Shown here piece after piece: positions 31,406 to 39,945 of a stretch of 64,000 nt of DNA (its first letter is position 1; each line of letters begins with the position of its first letter). Position numbers and translations under genes: made by a program. Below the pieces are notes generated by a model, which did not search any database, was not told the DNA's origin, and saw only the letters and a list, made by a program, of their open reading frames with translations. Source of the stretch: Mycobacterium genavense ATCC 51234 (GTDB lineage Bacteria > Actinomycetota > Actinomycetes > Mycobacteriales > Mycobacteriaceae); the NCBI RefSeq assembly GCF_000526915.1, contig NZ_JAGZ01000003.1:62001-126000 (forward strand), written 5' to 3'.

Positions 31406-32224
31406 ATCCAGGCAGACCGCGACGGCTCCGGGGCCAACGTGCACGCCGAGCACCGGGCCCAGCGAGGTGACGATGGCCGGGTCGCAGCCCGGTAACCGTT
31501 GGGCCAGCGCGGCAGCGACCTCGTTCGCGCCGTCGGGGTTCACCACGTGGTGCACCGCCACGGCCGCGGTGCCGTCGTCGACGATCTCGCAGACCCGGTC
31601 CAGCATCGCCGCTGTCGCCCTGCCCACGGTCCGTACCCGTTGGGCCAGAACGAGTTTGCCGTCCTCGATGCGCAGCAGCGGCTTGAGTGACAGCGCGGTG
31701 CCCAGCCATGCCTTGGCCCCGCCGATCCGGCCGCTGCGCCGCAGATTGTCCAGGCCGTGCACCACGATGAACGCGCGACCGCGGCGCACCGCCGAGCTCG
31801 CGGCGGCCACCACCGCGTCCAGGTCAGCGCCGTTGGCCGCCGCCCAGGCCGCGGCCAACGCGACGAAGCCGGTGCCCATCGCCGCCGACCTGGAGTCGAC
31901 AACCCGTACCGCCGGGCCTATTTCGGCCGCGGCCCGTTCACCGACGCCACAGGTGCCCGACAGCGCCGACGAAATATGGACGGCCACCACACCATCCCCG
32001 CCGGAGTCGGCCAGCGCCTGGCGGTAGGCGGCGCCGAGTTCGGCCGGAGTGGCCGCCGCGGTGGTGGCGTGGTGCCAGTAGACGTCGTCGGGAATTTCGT
32101 CCACACCGTCACGCAGATCGCCGCCGTCGAGCAGGACATGAAGCGGGACAACGCGTATCGCCCACTTCTCGAGCAGATCGGCCGGGAGGCGCGACGAGGC
32201 ATCGGTCACCACCACGACGGTCAT
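31388..32224 (-). CDS. degV: DegV family fatty-acid-binding protein
   Basis: 278 residues. Starts VVVVTDASSRLPADLLEKW, then WYHATT-like (YWHHATTAAATPAELGAAYR), HISSALSGTC and VDSRSAAMGTG, all standard DegV motifs that line a fatty-acid pocket. DegV proteins bind a fatty acid for phosphorylation in the FakA/FakB system in Firmicutes; the mycobacterial role is unclear. This is the Rv2417c equivalent, last gene of the nadD-rsfS-gpgP-octT-degV operon. Confidence 0.92.
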   Translation of the reverse strand: MTVVVVTDASSRLPADLLEKWAIRVVPLHVLLDGGDLRDGVDEIPDDVYWHHATTAAATPAELGAAYRQALADSGGDGVVAVHISSALSGTCGVGERAAAEIGPAVRVVDSRSAAMGTGFVALAAAWAAANGADLDAVVAAASSAVRRGRAFIVVHGLDNLRRSGRIGGAKAWLGTALSLKPLLRIEDGKLVLAQRVRTVGRATAAMLDRVCEIVDDGTAAVAVHHVVNPDGANEVAAALAQRLPGCDPAIVTSLGPVLGVHVGPGAVAVCLDLAPGS

Positions 32225-32228
32225 CTGC

Positions 32229-32978
32229 TCAGCCGCGCGGTTTCTCGACCGGTACGGTGGACTTCTGGAAGGCCTCGGCCAACGCCTTGAGCATCAACTC
32301 CGCGACGGCCTGGTGAGCTTCGAAATTCCAGTGGATGCCGTCGGGATTGCCTCGGCCACTCATCACCTCGTCGGCCACCGCCGCTTTGAGATCCACCAAC
32401 GGAATGTCGTGCTGCTGTGCCCATTCCGTGATCGCGGCCGCCGTCCCGGCGCGGCGGTGGTGGGCCTTGCCGTAGGTCTCCGCGATATGCACCGACGGCA
32501 ACGATGCCACGATCGGGATACCCGGACGGTTGAAATCGATTGCGCCCCGGGTCTGTTCGAGGTACTCGGCGGTCAGATGGGGCGGTAGGGCGGGCCGGGC
32601 CACCGGCGAGAGCCTGGGCTGCAGCCAACCGTAGCCGTCGCGAACCCAACGCCGCAGCCACGGCGGGCGGACGTAGCGGATCAATTCACGCAACGCGGTC
32701 GGCAGCACCGACGGCAGCGAATCCATCCCACAGGTCGCGAAGATCACCGCGCCCGCCCTGGGCAGCGCGGCCCACGACCGCGGGTCCTGGGTGGCGGCCC
32801 ACCACACGTCGCGACAGGTCCAGCCGATGCGGCCGATCAGCTCCACATCCCAATCCAATTGCGAGGCAACGATATTGGGCCAGATACGGGGATCGTCGGC
32901 GGGCAGTCCCCCGCTGGGGCCGTAGTAGGACAGCGAGTCGGCGAAGACCAGCAGCGTGGGTCGTACCTCGGCGGACAT
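32229..32978 (-). CDS. octT: Diglucosylglycerate octanoyltransferase (SGNH fold)
   Basis: 249 residues starting [20 protein letters not shown]. The block FADSLSYYG acts as the GDS-like nucleophile motif (Ser in FADS) and [10 protein letters not shown] near the C-terminus supplies the Asp/His pair of SGNH enzymes. The M. tuberculosis counterpart Rv2418c transfers an octanoyl group to diglucosylglycerate in methylglucose lipopolysaccharide biosynthesis. The gene follows gpgP by 5 bases; gpgP makes a precursor of the same pathway, which supports the assignment. Confidence 0.87.
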   Translation of the reverse strand: MSAEVRPTLLVFADSLSYYGPSGGLPADDPRIWPNIVASQLDWDVELIGRIGWTCRDVWWAATQDPRSWAALPRAGAVIFATCGMDSLPSVLPTALRELIRYVRPPWLRRWVRDGYGWLQPRLSPVARPALPPHLTAEYLEQTRGAIDFNRPGIPIVASLPSVHIAETYGKAHHRRAGTAAAITEWAQQHDIPLVDLKAAVADEVMSGRGNPDGIHWNFEAHQAVAELMLKALAEAFQKSTVPVEKPRG

Positions 32979-32983
32979 CGTGT

Positions 32984-33640
32984 TCAGCCCTGCACCGAAG
33001 CGTTCCACACGTCCAGGCGCCAGCGGATACCGCCGAACTCGGCGTCGGAATCCGGCGAGTGGCCGGAGAGCTGCACCCAGCTGGCGTTGCCCATACCGCC
33101 CAGGATCGGCCAGTTGACGACCGGAAGTTTCAGCAGCGCAGCCGACAACGCGGCGATCAGGCCGCCGTGGGCGACCAGAATCACCGGCCGGTCGGGCTCG
33201 TCGGCCTCTCCCCAACCCGGTTCGCCGGCCACCAGCTCGGCGACCAGCGGCACGCTGCGGGCGGCGACGTCGAGCCGGCTCTCCCCACCGTGCGGTGCCC
33301 AGCTGGCGTCGTCGCGCCAGCTGGCGCGGGCGCCCGGGGCCTGCGCGTCGACCTCGGCATGGGTCAGGCCCTGCCATTCACCCAGGTGTGTCTCGCGCAG
33401 CCGCTCGTCCACCCGCACCGGCAGGCCGGTGCGCTCCCCCAACGTGACCGCGGTGTCATAGGCGCGATGCAGATCCGACGACACGATCAACAGCGGCTGC
33501 AACTTGCCCAGCACCTCGGCCGCGGCGGCCGCCTGCGCGCGGCCCAATTCGGTGAGTGCGGAGTCCAACTGCCCCTGCATGCGGCTGCCGGCGTTGAAGT
33601 CGGTTTGACCGTGCCGCAGCATCAACAGTCGACGGATCAT
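32984..33640 (-). CDS. gpgP: Glucosyl-3-phosphoglycerate phosphatase
   Basis: 218 residues of the histidine phosphatase (phosphoglycerate mutase-like) superfamily: [20 protein letters not shown] holds the catalytic His, and [17 protein letters not shown] the second one. The M. tuberculosis counterpart Rv2419c dephosphorylates glucosyl-3-phosphoglycerate to glucosylglycerate, the second step toward methylglucose lipopolysaccharides. The start overlaps the rsfS stop (ATGA), and octT follows immediately. Confidence 0.9.
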   Translation of the reverse strand: MIRRLLMLRHGQTDFNAGSRMQGQLDSALTELGRAQAAAAAEVLGKLQPLLIVSSDLHRAYDTAVTLGERTGLPVRVDERLRETHLGEWQGLTHAEVDAQAPGARASWRDDASWAPHGGESRLDVAARSVPLVAELVAGEPGWGEADEPDRPVILVAHGGLIAALSAALLKLPVVNWPILGGMGNASWVQLSGHSPDSDAEFGGIRWRLDVWNASVQG

Positions 33641-34026
33641 TGCGCGCTCGCCGAATCAGGCGGACCGCCAGCCAAATCCACCGGTATCACCGGACAGTCA
33701 CCCCACAAGCGGTCCAGTGCGTAGAAGTTGCGGTCGTCCTGGTGCTGTATGTGCACGACGATGTCGCGGTAATCCAGCAGCGTCCAGCGCCCCTCCCGAG
33801 CACCCTCACGGCGGGCGGGTTTGTAGCCGGCCTTCTGCATCTTCTCCTCGACCTCGTCGACGATCGCGTTGACTTGCCGCTCGTTGGACGCCGAGGCAAT
33901 CACGAAGCAGTCGGTGATGACCAATTGTCCCGAGACGTCGATCACCACAACGTCGTTCGCGAGCTTGGCAGCCGCCGCGTTCGCCGCGATCGTCGCCATG
34001 TCGACGGCTTCCCGGTTGGCGCTCAC
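33637..34026 (-). CDS. rsfS: Ribosomal silencing factor RsfS
   Basis: 129 residues. Core [20 protein letters not shown] and [20 protein letters not shown], then [19 protein letters not shown], are diagnostic of the RsfS/Iojap family that binds L14 and blocks subunit joining during starvation. The GTG at 34026 overlaps the nadD stop by four bases (GTGA), which fixes this start over longer readings. Rv2420c equivalent. Confidence 0.94.
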   Translation of the reverse strand: MSANREAVDMATIAANAAAAKLANDVVVIDVSGQLVITDCFVIASASNERQVNAIVDEVEEKMQKAGYKPARREGAREGRWTLLDYRDIVVHIQHQDDRNFYALDRLWGDCPVIPVDLAGGPPDSASAQ

Positions 34027-34703
34027 GGGTTGTTCCCCGCGGCAATACTGGACTCCGTCGGGCCGAGTGTCGCTTTGGCCTCTCCCGCGACGGAGCCGCG
34101 GTACAGCCGGCGCTTGGAGACGTACTGCACGACGCCGTCGGGCATCAGGTACCACAGCGGGCGGCGCTCGGCGGCACGCTGACGGCAGTCGGTCGACGAA
34201 ATCGCCAGCGCCGGAATCTCAACCAGGGTCAACGCATCCTTGGCCAGCTCGCAGAGCACCTCGGTGATGTGCTCGTGGCGCAGCTCGTAGCCGGGCCGGC
34301 TGACGCCGATGAACCGTGCCAGTTCGAACAGCACTTCCCAACCCTGCCAGGACAGGATCGACGACAGCGCGTCGGCCCCGGTGATGAAGAACAGCTCGGA
34401 ATCCGGGTTCAGCGCGTGCAGGTCCTGCAACGTGTCCTTGGTGTAGGTGGGGCCACCGCGGTCGATGTCGACCCGGCTGACCGAAAACCGGGGATTGGAG
34501 GCGGTCGCGATCACCGTCATCAGGTACCGGTCCTCGGCGGCGGAGACATTGCGGGTCTTCTGCCACGGCTGACCGCTGGGCACGAACACCACCTCGTCGA
34601 GGTCGAACAGGTCGGCCACCTCACTGGCGGCAACCAGGTGCCCGTAATGGATGGGGTCGAACGTCCCACCCATTACTCCCAGCCTGCGGCGCCGCTTTTG
34701 CAC
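34023..34703 (-). CDS. nadD: Nicotinate-nucleotide adenylyltransferase
   Basis: 226 residues from GTG at 34703. [20 protein letters not shown] carries the nucleotidyltransferase GG.FDP.H.GH motif, and [20 protein letters not shown] the second ISST.R motif. It makes nicotinate adenine dinucleotide in NAD synthesis; the NAD synthetase for the last step is also in this window (45071-47113). First gene of the operon running through rsfS, gpgP, octT and degV. Rv2421c equivalent. Confidence 0.95.
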   Translation of the reverse strand: MQKRRRRLGVMGGTFDPIHYGHLVAASEVADLFDLDEVVFVPSGQPWQKTRNVSAAEDRYLMTVIATASNPRFSVSRVDIDRGGPTYTKDTLQDLHALNPDSELFFITGADALSSILSWQGWEVLFELARFIGVSRPGYELRHEHITEVLCELAKDALTLVEIPALAISSTDCRQRAAERRPLWYLMPDGVVQYVSKRRLYRGSVAGEAKATLGPTESSIAAGNNP

Positions 34704-34892
34704 GATGTGCCAGCTTACCGGGCCGCACGGGCCGGGCGGTCGCCGCGCCGTGGTCCCACCCGCCACATCAGTTTCCGCGTCGACCCGCGGCCGACGATTC
34801 GGGGTGTGGTCGCAAACCCCTGCTACGCGGACTGGGTCGTGTTCGACGCGCGGATCGAGATGCGCCGGCTCGTTTATCAGACGACGACGTGA

Positions 34893-36329
34893 TCAGACCG
34901 GCAGCAGCTGGTCGATCACCGTGGCGAGCTGCTTGGCAGACCGGCATTCGTGCATGGTGATCACTTCTTCATAGCGCGGCACGGCCGAATCCCCGCTGCC
35001 CCACAGGTGTCGGGGCTCGGGGTTGAGCCAGTGCGCGTGCCGGGCGGCGGTGACCATGTCGGACAGCACGTCGATGGCCGGGTCGCGGTAGTTGGTGCGA
35101 CCGTCGCCGAGCACCAGCAGGGAGCTGCGCGGCGACAACACATTCGGATTGGCCTGCACGAACGACACGAACGCGTTGCCGTAGTCGGAGTGGCCGTCGC
35201 GGCTGTAGACGCCGGCTTCGCGGGTGATCCGCTGAATCGCCACGGCCAGATCGCAATCCGGGGAGAACATGTGGGTGACCTCGTCGGTGGTGTCGATGAA
35301 CGCGAACACCCGCACCCGTGAAAACTGTTGGCGCAGCGCGTGTACCAGCAGCAGGGTGAAGTGGCTGAACCCGGCCACCGAGCCGGACACGTCGCACAGC
35401 ACGACCAGTTCCGGGCGCGCCGGACGGGGTTTCGCCAGCACCACGTCGATCGGCACACCGCCGGTGGACATCGACTTGCGCAGCGTCTTGCGCCGGTCGA
35501 TCGTCCCAGCCCGGCTGCGGCGCCGCCGGGCCGCCAGCCGCGTCGCCAGCGTGCGCGCCAGCGGCGCCACCACCCGCTGCATCTGGCGCAGCTGGTCACC
35601 GGAGGCCCGCAGAAACTCGACGTTCTCGGCAAGCTGTGGGATGCCGTACATCTGCACGTGGTCGCGGCCGAGCTGCTCGGCGGTCCGCCGCTTGGTCTCG
35701 GCGTCGACCAGCTTACGTAACTGGGTAATTCGCTGTGCGGCAAGCGCTTTGGCAATCTGCTCTTGGGTGGGGCTCGGCTCGTCACCGTACGGGGCGAGCA
35801 GCTTGCCCTCCAGCTCGTCCAACGCCATCGCCTTGAGCGCCTGATACGACGAGAACGACGGGCCGCGGCTGGAACTGTATTTGCCGTAGGCCTCCACGAT
35901 CCGCGCGATCATCGCGACGAGTCGCTCGTCCATGTCAGCCAGGTCCTCGTTCTGGGTGAGCAGATCGACCAGCATTTGGCGCATCGCGTCGACGTCGTCG
36001 GCGGGCAGGGCGTCGCTGTTTGCACCGGCCCCGCTGTCGTCGTCGACGACGACCGCCCGCGCACCCATCGCCGCGGGGAACCACAGGTCGAACATCGCGT
36101 CGTAGGTGTCGCGGTGATCGGGTTGGCGCAGCACCGCACACGCGATGCCCTCGCGCAGCACCTCGCGGTCAGCCAGCCCGAGGGTGGCCATCACCCGGCC
36201 GGCGTCCACCGTCTCCGACGGCCCCACCGAAATCCCCACTCCGCGAAGCGCTTCCACGAATCCCACCAGGTGGCCGGGCAACCCGTGCGGGGCGAGCGGC
36301 CTGGTGGGGCGGATGCGGCGCGGGGGCAT
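34893..36329 (-). CDS. CoxE-like VWA domain protein (Rv2425c-like)
   Basis: 478 residues. The C-terminal half is a von Willebrand A domain with the MIDAS motif DVSGS (VVLCDVSGSVAGFSHFTLLL), and the family RYDRDGHSDYGNAF-like segment appears as YSRDGHSDYGNAFVSFVQ. VWA/CoxE proteins work with a MoxR AAA+ ATPase as metal-dependent chaperones that insert cofactors or mature enzyme complexes. The partner is directly upstream: the ATG here shares a base with the TGA of the MoxR gene (TGATG). Client protein unknown. Confidence 0.88.
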   Translation of the reverse strand: MPPRRIRPTRPLAPHGLPGHLVGFVEALRGVGISVGPSETVDAGRVMATLGLADREVLREGIACAVLRQPDHRDTYDAMFDLWFPAAMGARAVVVDDDSGAGANSDALPADDVDAMRQMLVDLLTQNEDLADMDERLVAMIARIVEAYGKYSSSRGPSFSSYQALKAMALDELEGKLLAPYGDEPSPTQEQIAKALAAQRITQLRKLVDAETKRRTAEQLGRDHVQMYGIPQLAENVEFLRASGDQLRQMQRVVAPLARTLATRLAARRRRSRAGTIDRRKTLRKSMSTGGVPIDVVLAKPRPARPELVVLCDVSGSVAGFSHFTLLLVHALRQQFSRVRVFAFIDTTDEVTHMFSPDCDLAVAIQRITREAGVYSRDGHSDYGNAFVSFVQANPNVLSPRSSLLVLGDGRTNYRDPAIDVLSDMVTAARHAHWLNPEPRHLWGSGDSAVPRYEEVITMHECRSAKQLATVIDQLLPV

Positions 36330-37204
36330 CAGTTCAGCCTGAGTTCCCCGGCCGCGCGTTGCTGGTCGGATTGGTGTTTGAGGACCACGCCCAGCGTCTG
36401 GGCCACGACCGCGTCGTCGATGGTGTCCAGGCCCAGCGCCAGCAGCGTGCGGCCTCAGTCGATGGTCTCGGCGATCGACGGCACCTTCTTGAGCTGCATG
36501 CCGCGCATAACGCCGATGATGCGCACCAGCTCCTCGGCCAGATGCGCGGGCAGCTCGGGGACCCGGGACAGCAGGATGCGCCGTTCCAGGCCGGGCGTGG
36601 GGAAGTCGATGTGCAGGAACAGGCAGCGACGCTTGAGCGCCTCGGACAGTTCGCGGGTGGCGTTGGAGGTCAGCACCACCAGAGGGGTGCGCTCGGCGGT
36701 GATCGTGCCCAGTTCGGGAACGGTGACCGCGAAGTCGGAGAGCACCTCGAGCAACAGGCCCTCGATCTCGATGTCGGCCTTATCGGTCTCGTCGATCAGC
36801 AGCACCGTGGGCTCGGTGCGCCGGATCGCAGTCAACAGCGGGCGCTGCAGCAGGAACTCCTCGCTGAACACGTCGTCTTTGGTCGGGTCCCAGTCGCCGG
36901 AGCCGGCCTGGATGCGCAGGATCTGCTTGGCGTGGTTCCACTCGTACAGTGCGCGCGCCTCGTCGACCCCCTCGTAGCACTGCAGCCGCACCAGGCCGGA
37001 GCCGGTGGCTTGCGCGATGGCACGCGCCAGCTCGGTCTTCCCGACCCCGGCGGGACCCTCGACCAGCAGCGGCTTGCCCAGCCGGTCGGCGAGGAACACG
37101 GCGGTCGCGGTGGCCGTGTCGGGCAGGTAGCCGGTCTCGGCCAACCGCCGCGACACGTCGCTGATGTCCGCGAACAGCGGGGCGGACCGGGCGGGCACGC
37201 TCAC
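36329..37204 (-). CDS. MoxR-type AAA+ ATPase, with an in-frame TGA 42 codons before the family C-terminus
   Basis: Walker A GPAGVGKTELA and Walker B VLLIDETDKAD, with the MoxR sensor region VVLTSNATRELSEALKRRCL. Read alone the frame stops at 36455-36457 (249 residues). But the same frame continues past that TGA as GRTLLALGLDTIDDAVVAQT and ends at 36329, directly abutting the VWA gene, exactly like the Rv2426c/Rv2425c pair. The TGA stands where a Trp (TGG) is expected, after IAETID. So it is a one-base nonsense change, either a true truncation of the C-terminal helices or a sequencing error. The ATPase core is complete either way. Confidence 0.85.
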
Positions 37205-37235
37205 AATCTCAGTTCTCCTAAACGCTTTTCGTGGG

Positions 37236-38483
37236 CTAGGCCGGGCGAACCTGGCCGTCCCCCCAGGCGATCCATTTGGTCGAGGTCAGTTCGGGCAGGC
37301 CCATGGGACCGCGGGCATGCAGCTTCTGCGTCGAGATGCCGATCTCGGCGCCGTAGCCGAATTGCTCGCCGTCGGTGAACGACGTCGATGCGTTGACCAT
37401 CACGGCCGCCGCATCGACGCAGTCGGAAAATCGTTGGGCCGCCGCCATATTGGTGGTGACGATGGCCTCGGTGTGCCCGGTGCCGTATTCGTTGATGTGG
37501 GCGATCGCGGCGTCGACGCCATCGACCACGGCCACCGCGATGTCCATCGACAGGTACTCGCGGCGCAAGTTGTCCTCGTCGGGATCCAGATGCACGGTCA
37601 CCCCGGCGTCCTGCAGGGCCGCCACCAGCCGGGGCGCCGCGTGCCCGGCGATCGCGGCGTCCACCAACAGCGTCTCGGCGGCGTTGCACACGCTGGGCCG
37701 CCGGGTCTTGGAGTTCAGCAGAATCCGTTCCGCCACATCCAGGTCGGCGCCCGCGTCCACGTAGACGTGGCAGTTGCCCACACCGGTCTCGATGGTGGGC
37801 ACCTGCGCGTCGCGTACCACCGTGTCGATCAGGCTCGCTCCCCCGCGCGGGATCACCACGTCGACCAGGCCACGCGCCTGGATCAGGTGCGTGACCGTGG
37901 AGCGGTCGTCGGAGGAGAGCAGCTGGACCGCGTCGGCGGGCAAGTCCTCGCTGACCAGGGAGCCCCGCAGCACCTCGACCAGCGCCTGGTTGGATCGTGC
38001 CGCCGAGGAACTGCCCCGCAGCAGGACGGCATTGCCCGACTTGAGCGCCAGCCCGAACGCGTCGACGGTGACATTGGGCCGGCCCTCGTAGATCATGCCA
38101 ATCACGCCCAGCGGGACCCGCTGCTCACGCAGTTGCAGCCCGTTGGGCAACGTGTAACCGCGCAGCACCTCCCCGACCGGATCGGGCAGCCCCGCAACCT
38201 GGCGCAGACCTGCGGCGATTCCGTCGACCCGGCTGGGGTCCAGCGCCAACCGATCCAGCATCGCGGTCGGCGTCCCGGCGGCGCGCGCCGCCTTGAGATC
38301 TTCGGCATTCGCGGCCAGGATCTGACGGGTGTTGGCGGTGATCGCCTCGGCCGCGGACTGCAGCGCCTGATCCTTGGCGACCGTCGGCAACAACGCCAGC
38401 GCACGGGACGCGGCGCGGGCGCGACGGGCGGCGTTGTGGACCTCCTGACGCAAGTCAGGACGCGATGGCGCTTGCAGACTCAT
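37236..38483 (-). CDS. proA: Gamma-glutamyl phosphate reductase
   Basis: 415 residues from ATG 38483 ([20 protein letters not shown]). The aldehyde-dehydrogenase-like active site is present: Cys in [15 protein letters not shown], and [20 protein letters not shown] in the NADPH region. It makes glutamate semialdehyde for proline synthesis; the kinase for the step before, proB, lies 18 kb away in the same window (56479), as in M. tuberculosis (Rv2427c and Rv2439c). The MoxR gene follows. Confidence 0.96.
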   Translation of the reverse strand: MSLQAPSRPDLRQEVHNAARRARAASRALALLPTVAKDQALQSAAEAITANTRQILAANAEDLKAARAAGTPTAMLDRLALDPSRVDGIAAGLRQVAGLPDPVGEVLRGYTLPNGLQLREQRVPLGVIGMIYEGRPNVTVDAFGLALKSGNAVLLRGSSSAARSNQALVEVLRGSLVSEDLPADAVQLLSSDDRSTVTHLIQARGLVDVVIPRGGASLIDTVVRDAQVPTIETGVGNCHVYVDAGADLDVAERILLNSKTRRPSVCNAAETLLVDAAIAGHAAPRLVAALQDAGVTVHLDPDEDNLRREYLSMDIAVAVVDGVDAAIAHINEYGTGHTEAIVTTNMAAAQRFSDCVDAAAVMVNASTSFTDGEQFGYGAEIGISTQKLHARGPMGLPELTSTKWIAWGDGQVRPA

Positions 38484-38541
38484 TGATCCAGGGTATCGGG
38501 CCTGAGCCGGCCAGGTAAGGCGGCCTGGGTGCGGGTCAGGC

Positions 38542-39945
38542 TCACCCGACGCGTTCACCCCGCGCGGCTTGCCGCACTCTCTGCTGCCGCTCCTCGAGGA
38601 TGTTGCCAAAGTCCTGCAGCAGCAACGGTTCCCGCTTCACGAGATGCTCGAGGTGCTCGCGATCGATGATCAACGCGGTGACCTCTTCCAATGCATAGGC
38701 GCTGGCGAGATTCGGTTGCCGGGTCAGCGCGGTCAGCCCCAGGAACGAGCCCGCCTCCAGCGTGCTGATCGGCACCACCGATCCGTCCTCGGCCGTCGCC
38801 ATCATCTGCACCCGCCCGGCGATCAGGAACGTCATCCCCGCCGGCACCTGCCCGGCGTACTCGACGATCTCCTCGGCGCCGTAGAGGACCACGCGCGCCG
38901 AGGAGTGCAGCGCCTGCTGGTCGGCGACGCCGAGCCGCAACGCCGGCGCCACCACGGTCTGCAACGCGTCTTCGACCCGTTCCCTGGTCGAGTAGTCGTC
39001 GTCGGCGTCGTCGAGGTGGAGTTCTTCCCGCCGTGCGGCGTACCAGATCCAGCGCAGAAAGGTCGAGCGGGCGCTGCCGTCGTCGGCGGGCGAGTTCAGC
39101 CCGATGCTGGTGACGTACTCGCCCTTGCCGACCGGAACCGAACGCGGAACGCTGCCCGCCTGCAGTTGCGGCAGCTCGCCCGCGACACGGTTCAGCATCG
39201 CGCAGACCCGGTCGGGCGGGTCGGCGACGGCGAACTGCGTCTTGATCGACAGCTTGTGGGAACCGGGCGGACGACTGAGATTCGTGAACGAGGTACTGGC
39301 CAGCATCGAGTTTGGCACGACCCGGATTCCGCTGCCGATTTGGATGTGTACGGCGCGCCAGTTCACCTCGACGACGCGGCCGCGCTCGTTGGACGAATCC
39401 AGCCAGTCGTCGATGCGGAAGGGCTGCTCGAACAACATGAACAGGCCCGACACGATCTGGCCGACGGAGTTCTGCAGCATCAAGCCCAACACGACCGAGG
39501 TCACGCCCAGCGCGGTGAACAGACCTCCGACCCGCACACCCCAGACGGCGGACAAGATGACGGCCAGGCCGATACCGATCAGCGCGAACCGGGCGACATC
39601 GAGGAAGATCGTGGGCAGTCGTTTGCGCCAGCTGTCTTGGGGGGCGCCCTCGAATACGGTCGCGTTGAGCCCGGACAGCAACATGACCAGCACCAAAAAG
39701 CCGAACACTGTCGAAAGGATGCGCACCAAACCGTCTGCGGCCGAGACTTGCGCGGCGTTGACCAGCAGCAGCAACAGCGCGCCCAGGGGCAACACGAAGT
39801 TGCGCAGCAGACCGACCTGTTTGGCCAGGCGATTGTTCCGGCGAAGCAGCGCGTGGTGCAGCTCGGTGATCACGATCAGCGTGAACGGGAATCCGACCGC
39901 TACGCCGACTGCCCAGTAGAACCACGACGAGTAGAATGCGTTCAT
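38542..39945 (-). CDS. MscS-family mechanosensitive channel with C-terminal cNMP-binding-like domain
   Basis: 467 residues. Four or five membrane helices at residues about 8-185, ending in the MscS pore helix region ([20 protein letters not shown]); a beta domain with [20 protein letters not shown] (MscS signature); then a cyclic-nucleotide-binding fold at about 350-450 ([36 protein letters not shown]). In the usual phosphate-binding cassette a Glu and an Arg hold the cyclic nucleotide; here the positions read GLTAL and PNLAS, so both seem lost. The Rv2434c equivalent. The ATG overlaps the stop of the upstream cyclase gene (ATGA), coupling channel and cyclase. Confidence 0.88.
   Translation of the reverse strand: MNAFYSSWFYWAVGVAVGFPFTLIVITELHHALLRRNNRLAKQVGLLRNFVLPLGALLLLLVNAAQVSAADGLVRILSTVFGFLVLVMLLSGLNATVFEGAPQDSWRKRLPTIFLDVARFALIGIGLAVILSAVWGVRVGGLFTALGVTSVVLGLMLQNSVGQIVSGLFMLFEQPFRIDDWLDSSNERGRVVEVNWRAVHIQIGSGIRVVPNSMLASTSFTNLSRPPGSHKLSIKTQFAVADPPDRVCAMLNRVAGELPQLQAGSVPRSVPVGKGEYVTSIGLNSPADDGSARSTFLRWIWYAARREELHLDDADDDYSTRERVEDALQTVVAPALRLGVADQQALHSSARVVLYGAEEIVEYAGQVPAGMTFLIAGRVQMMATAEDGSVVPISTLEAGSFLGLTALTRQPNLASAYALEEVTALIIDREHLEHLVKREPLLLQDFGNILEERQQRVRQAARGERVG

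Noticed and set aside
36455..36457. TGA as selenocysteine codon in the MoxR gene
   Set aside because: The family has Trp there, there is no SECIS-like stem just after it, and mycobacteria of this kind are not known to place Sec in MoxR proteins.
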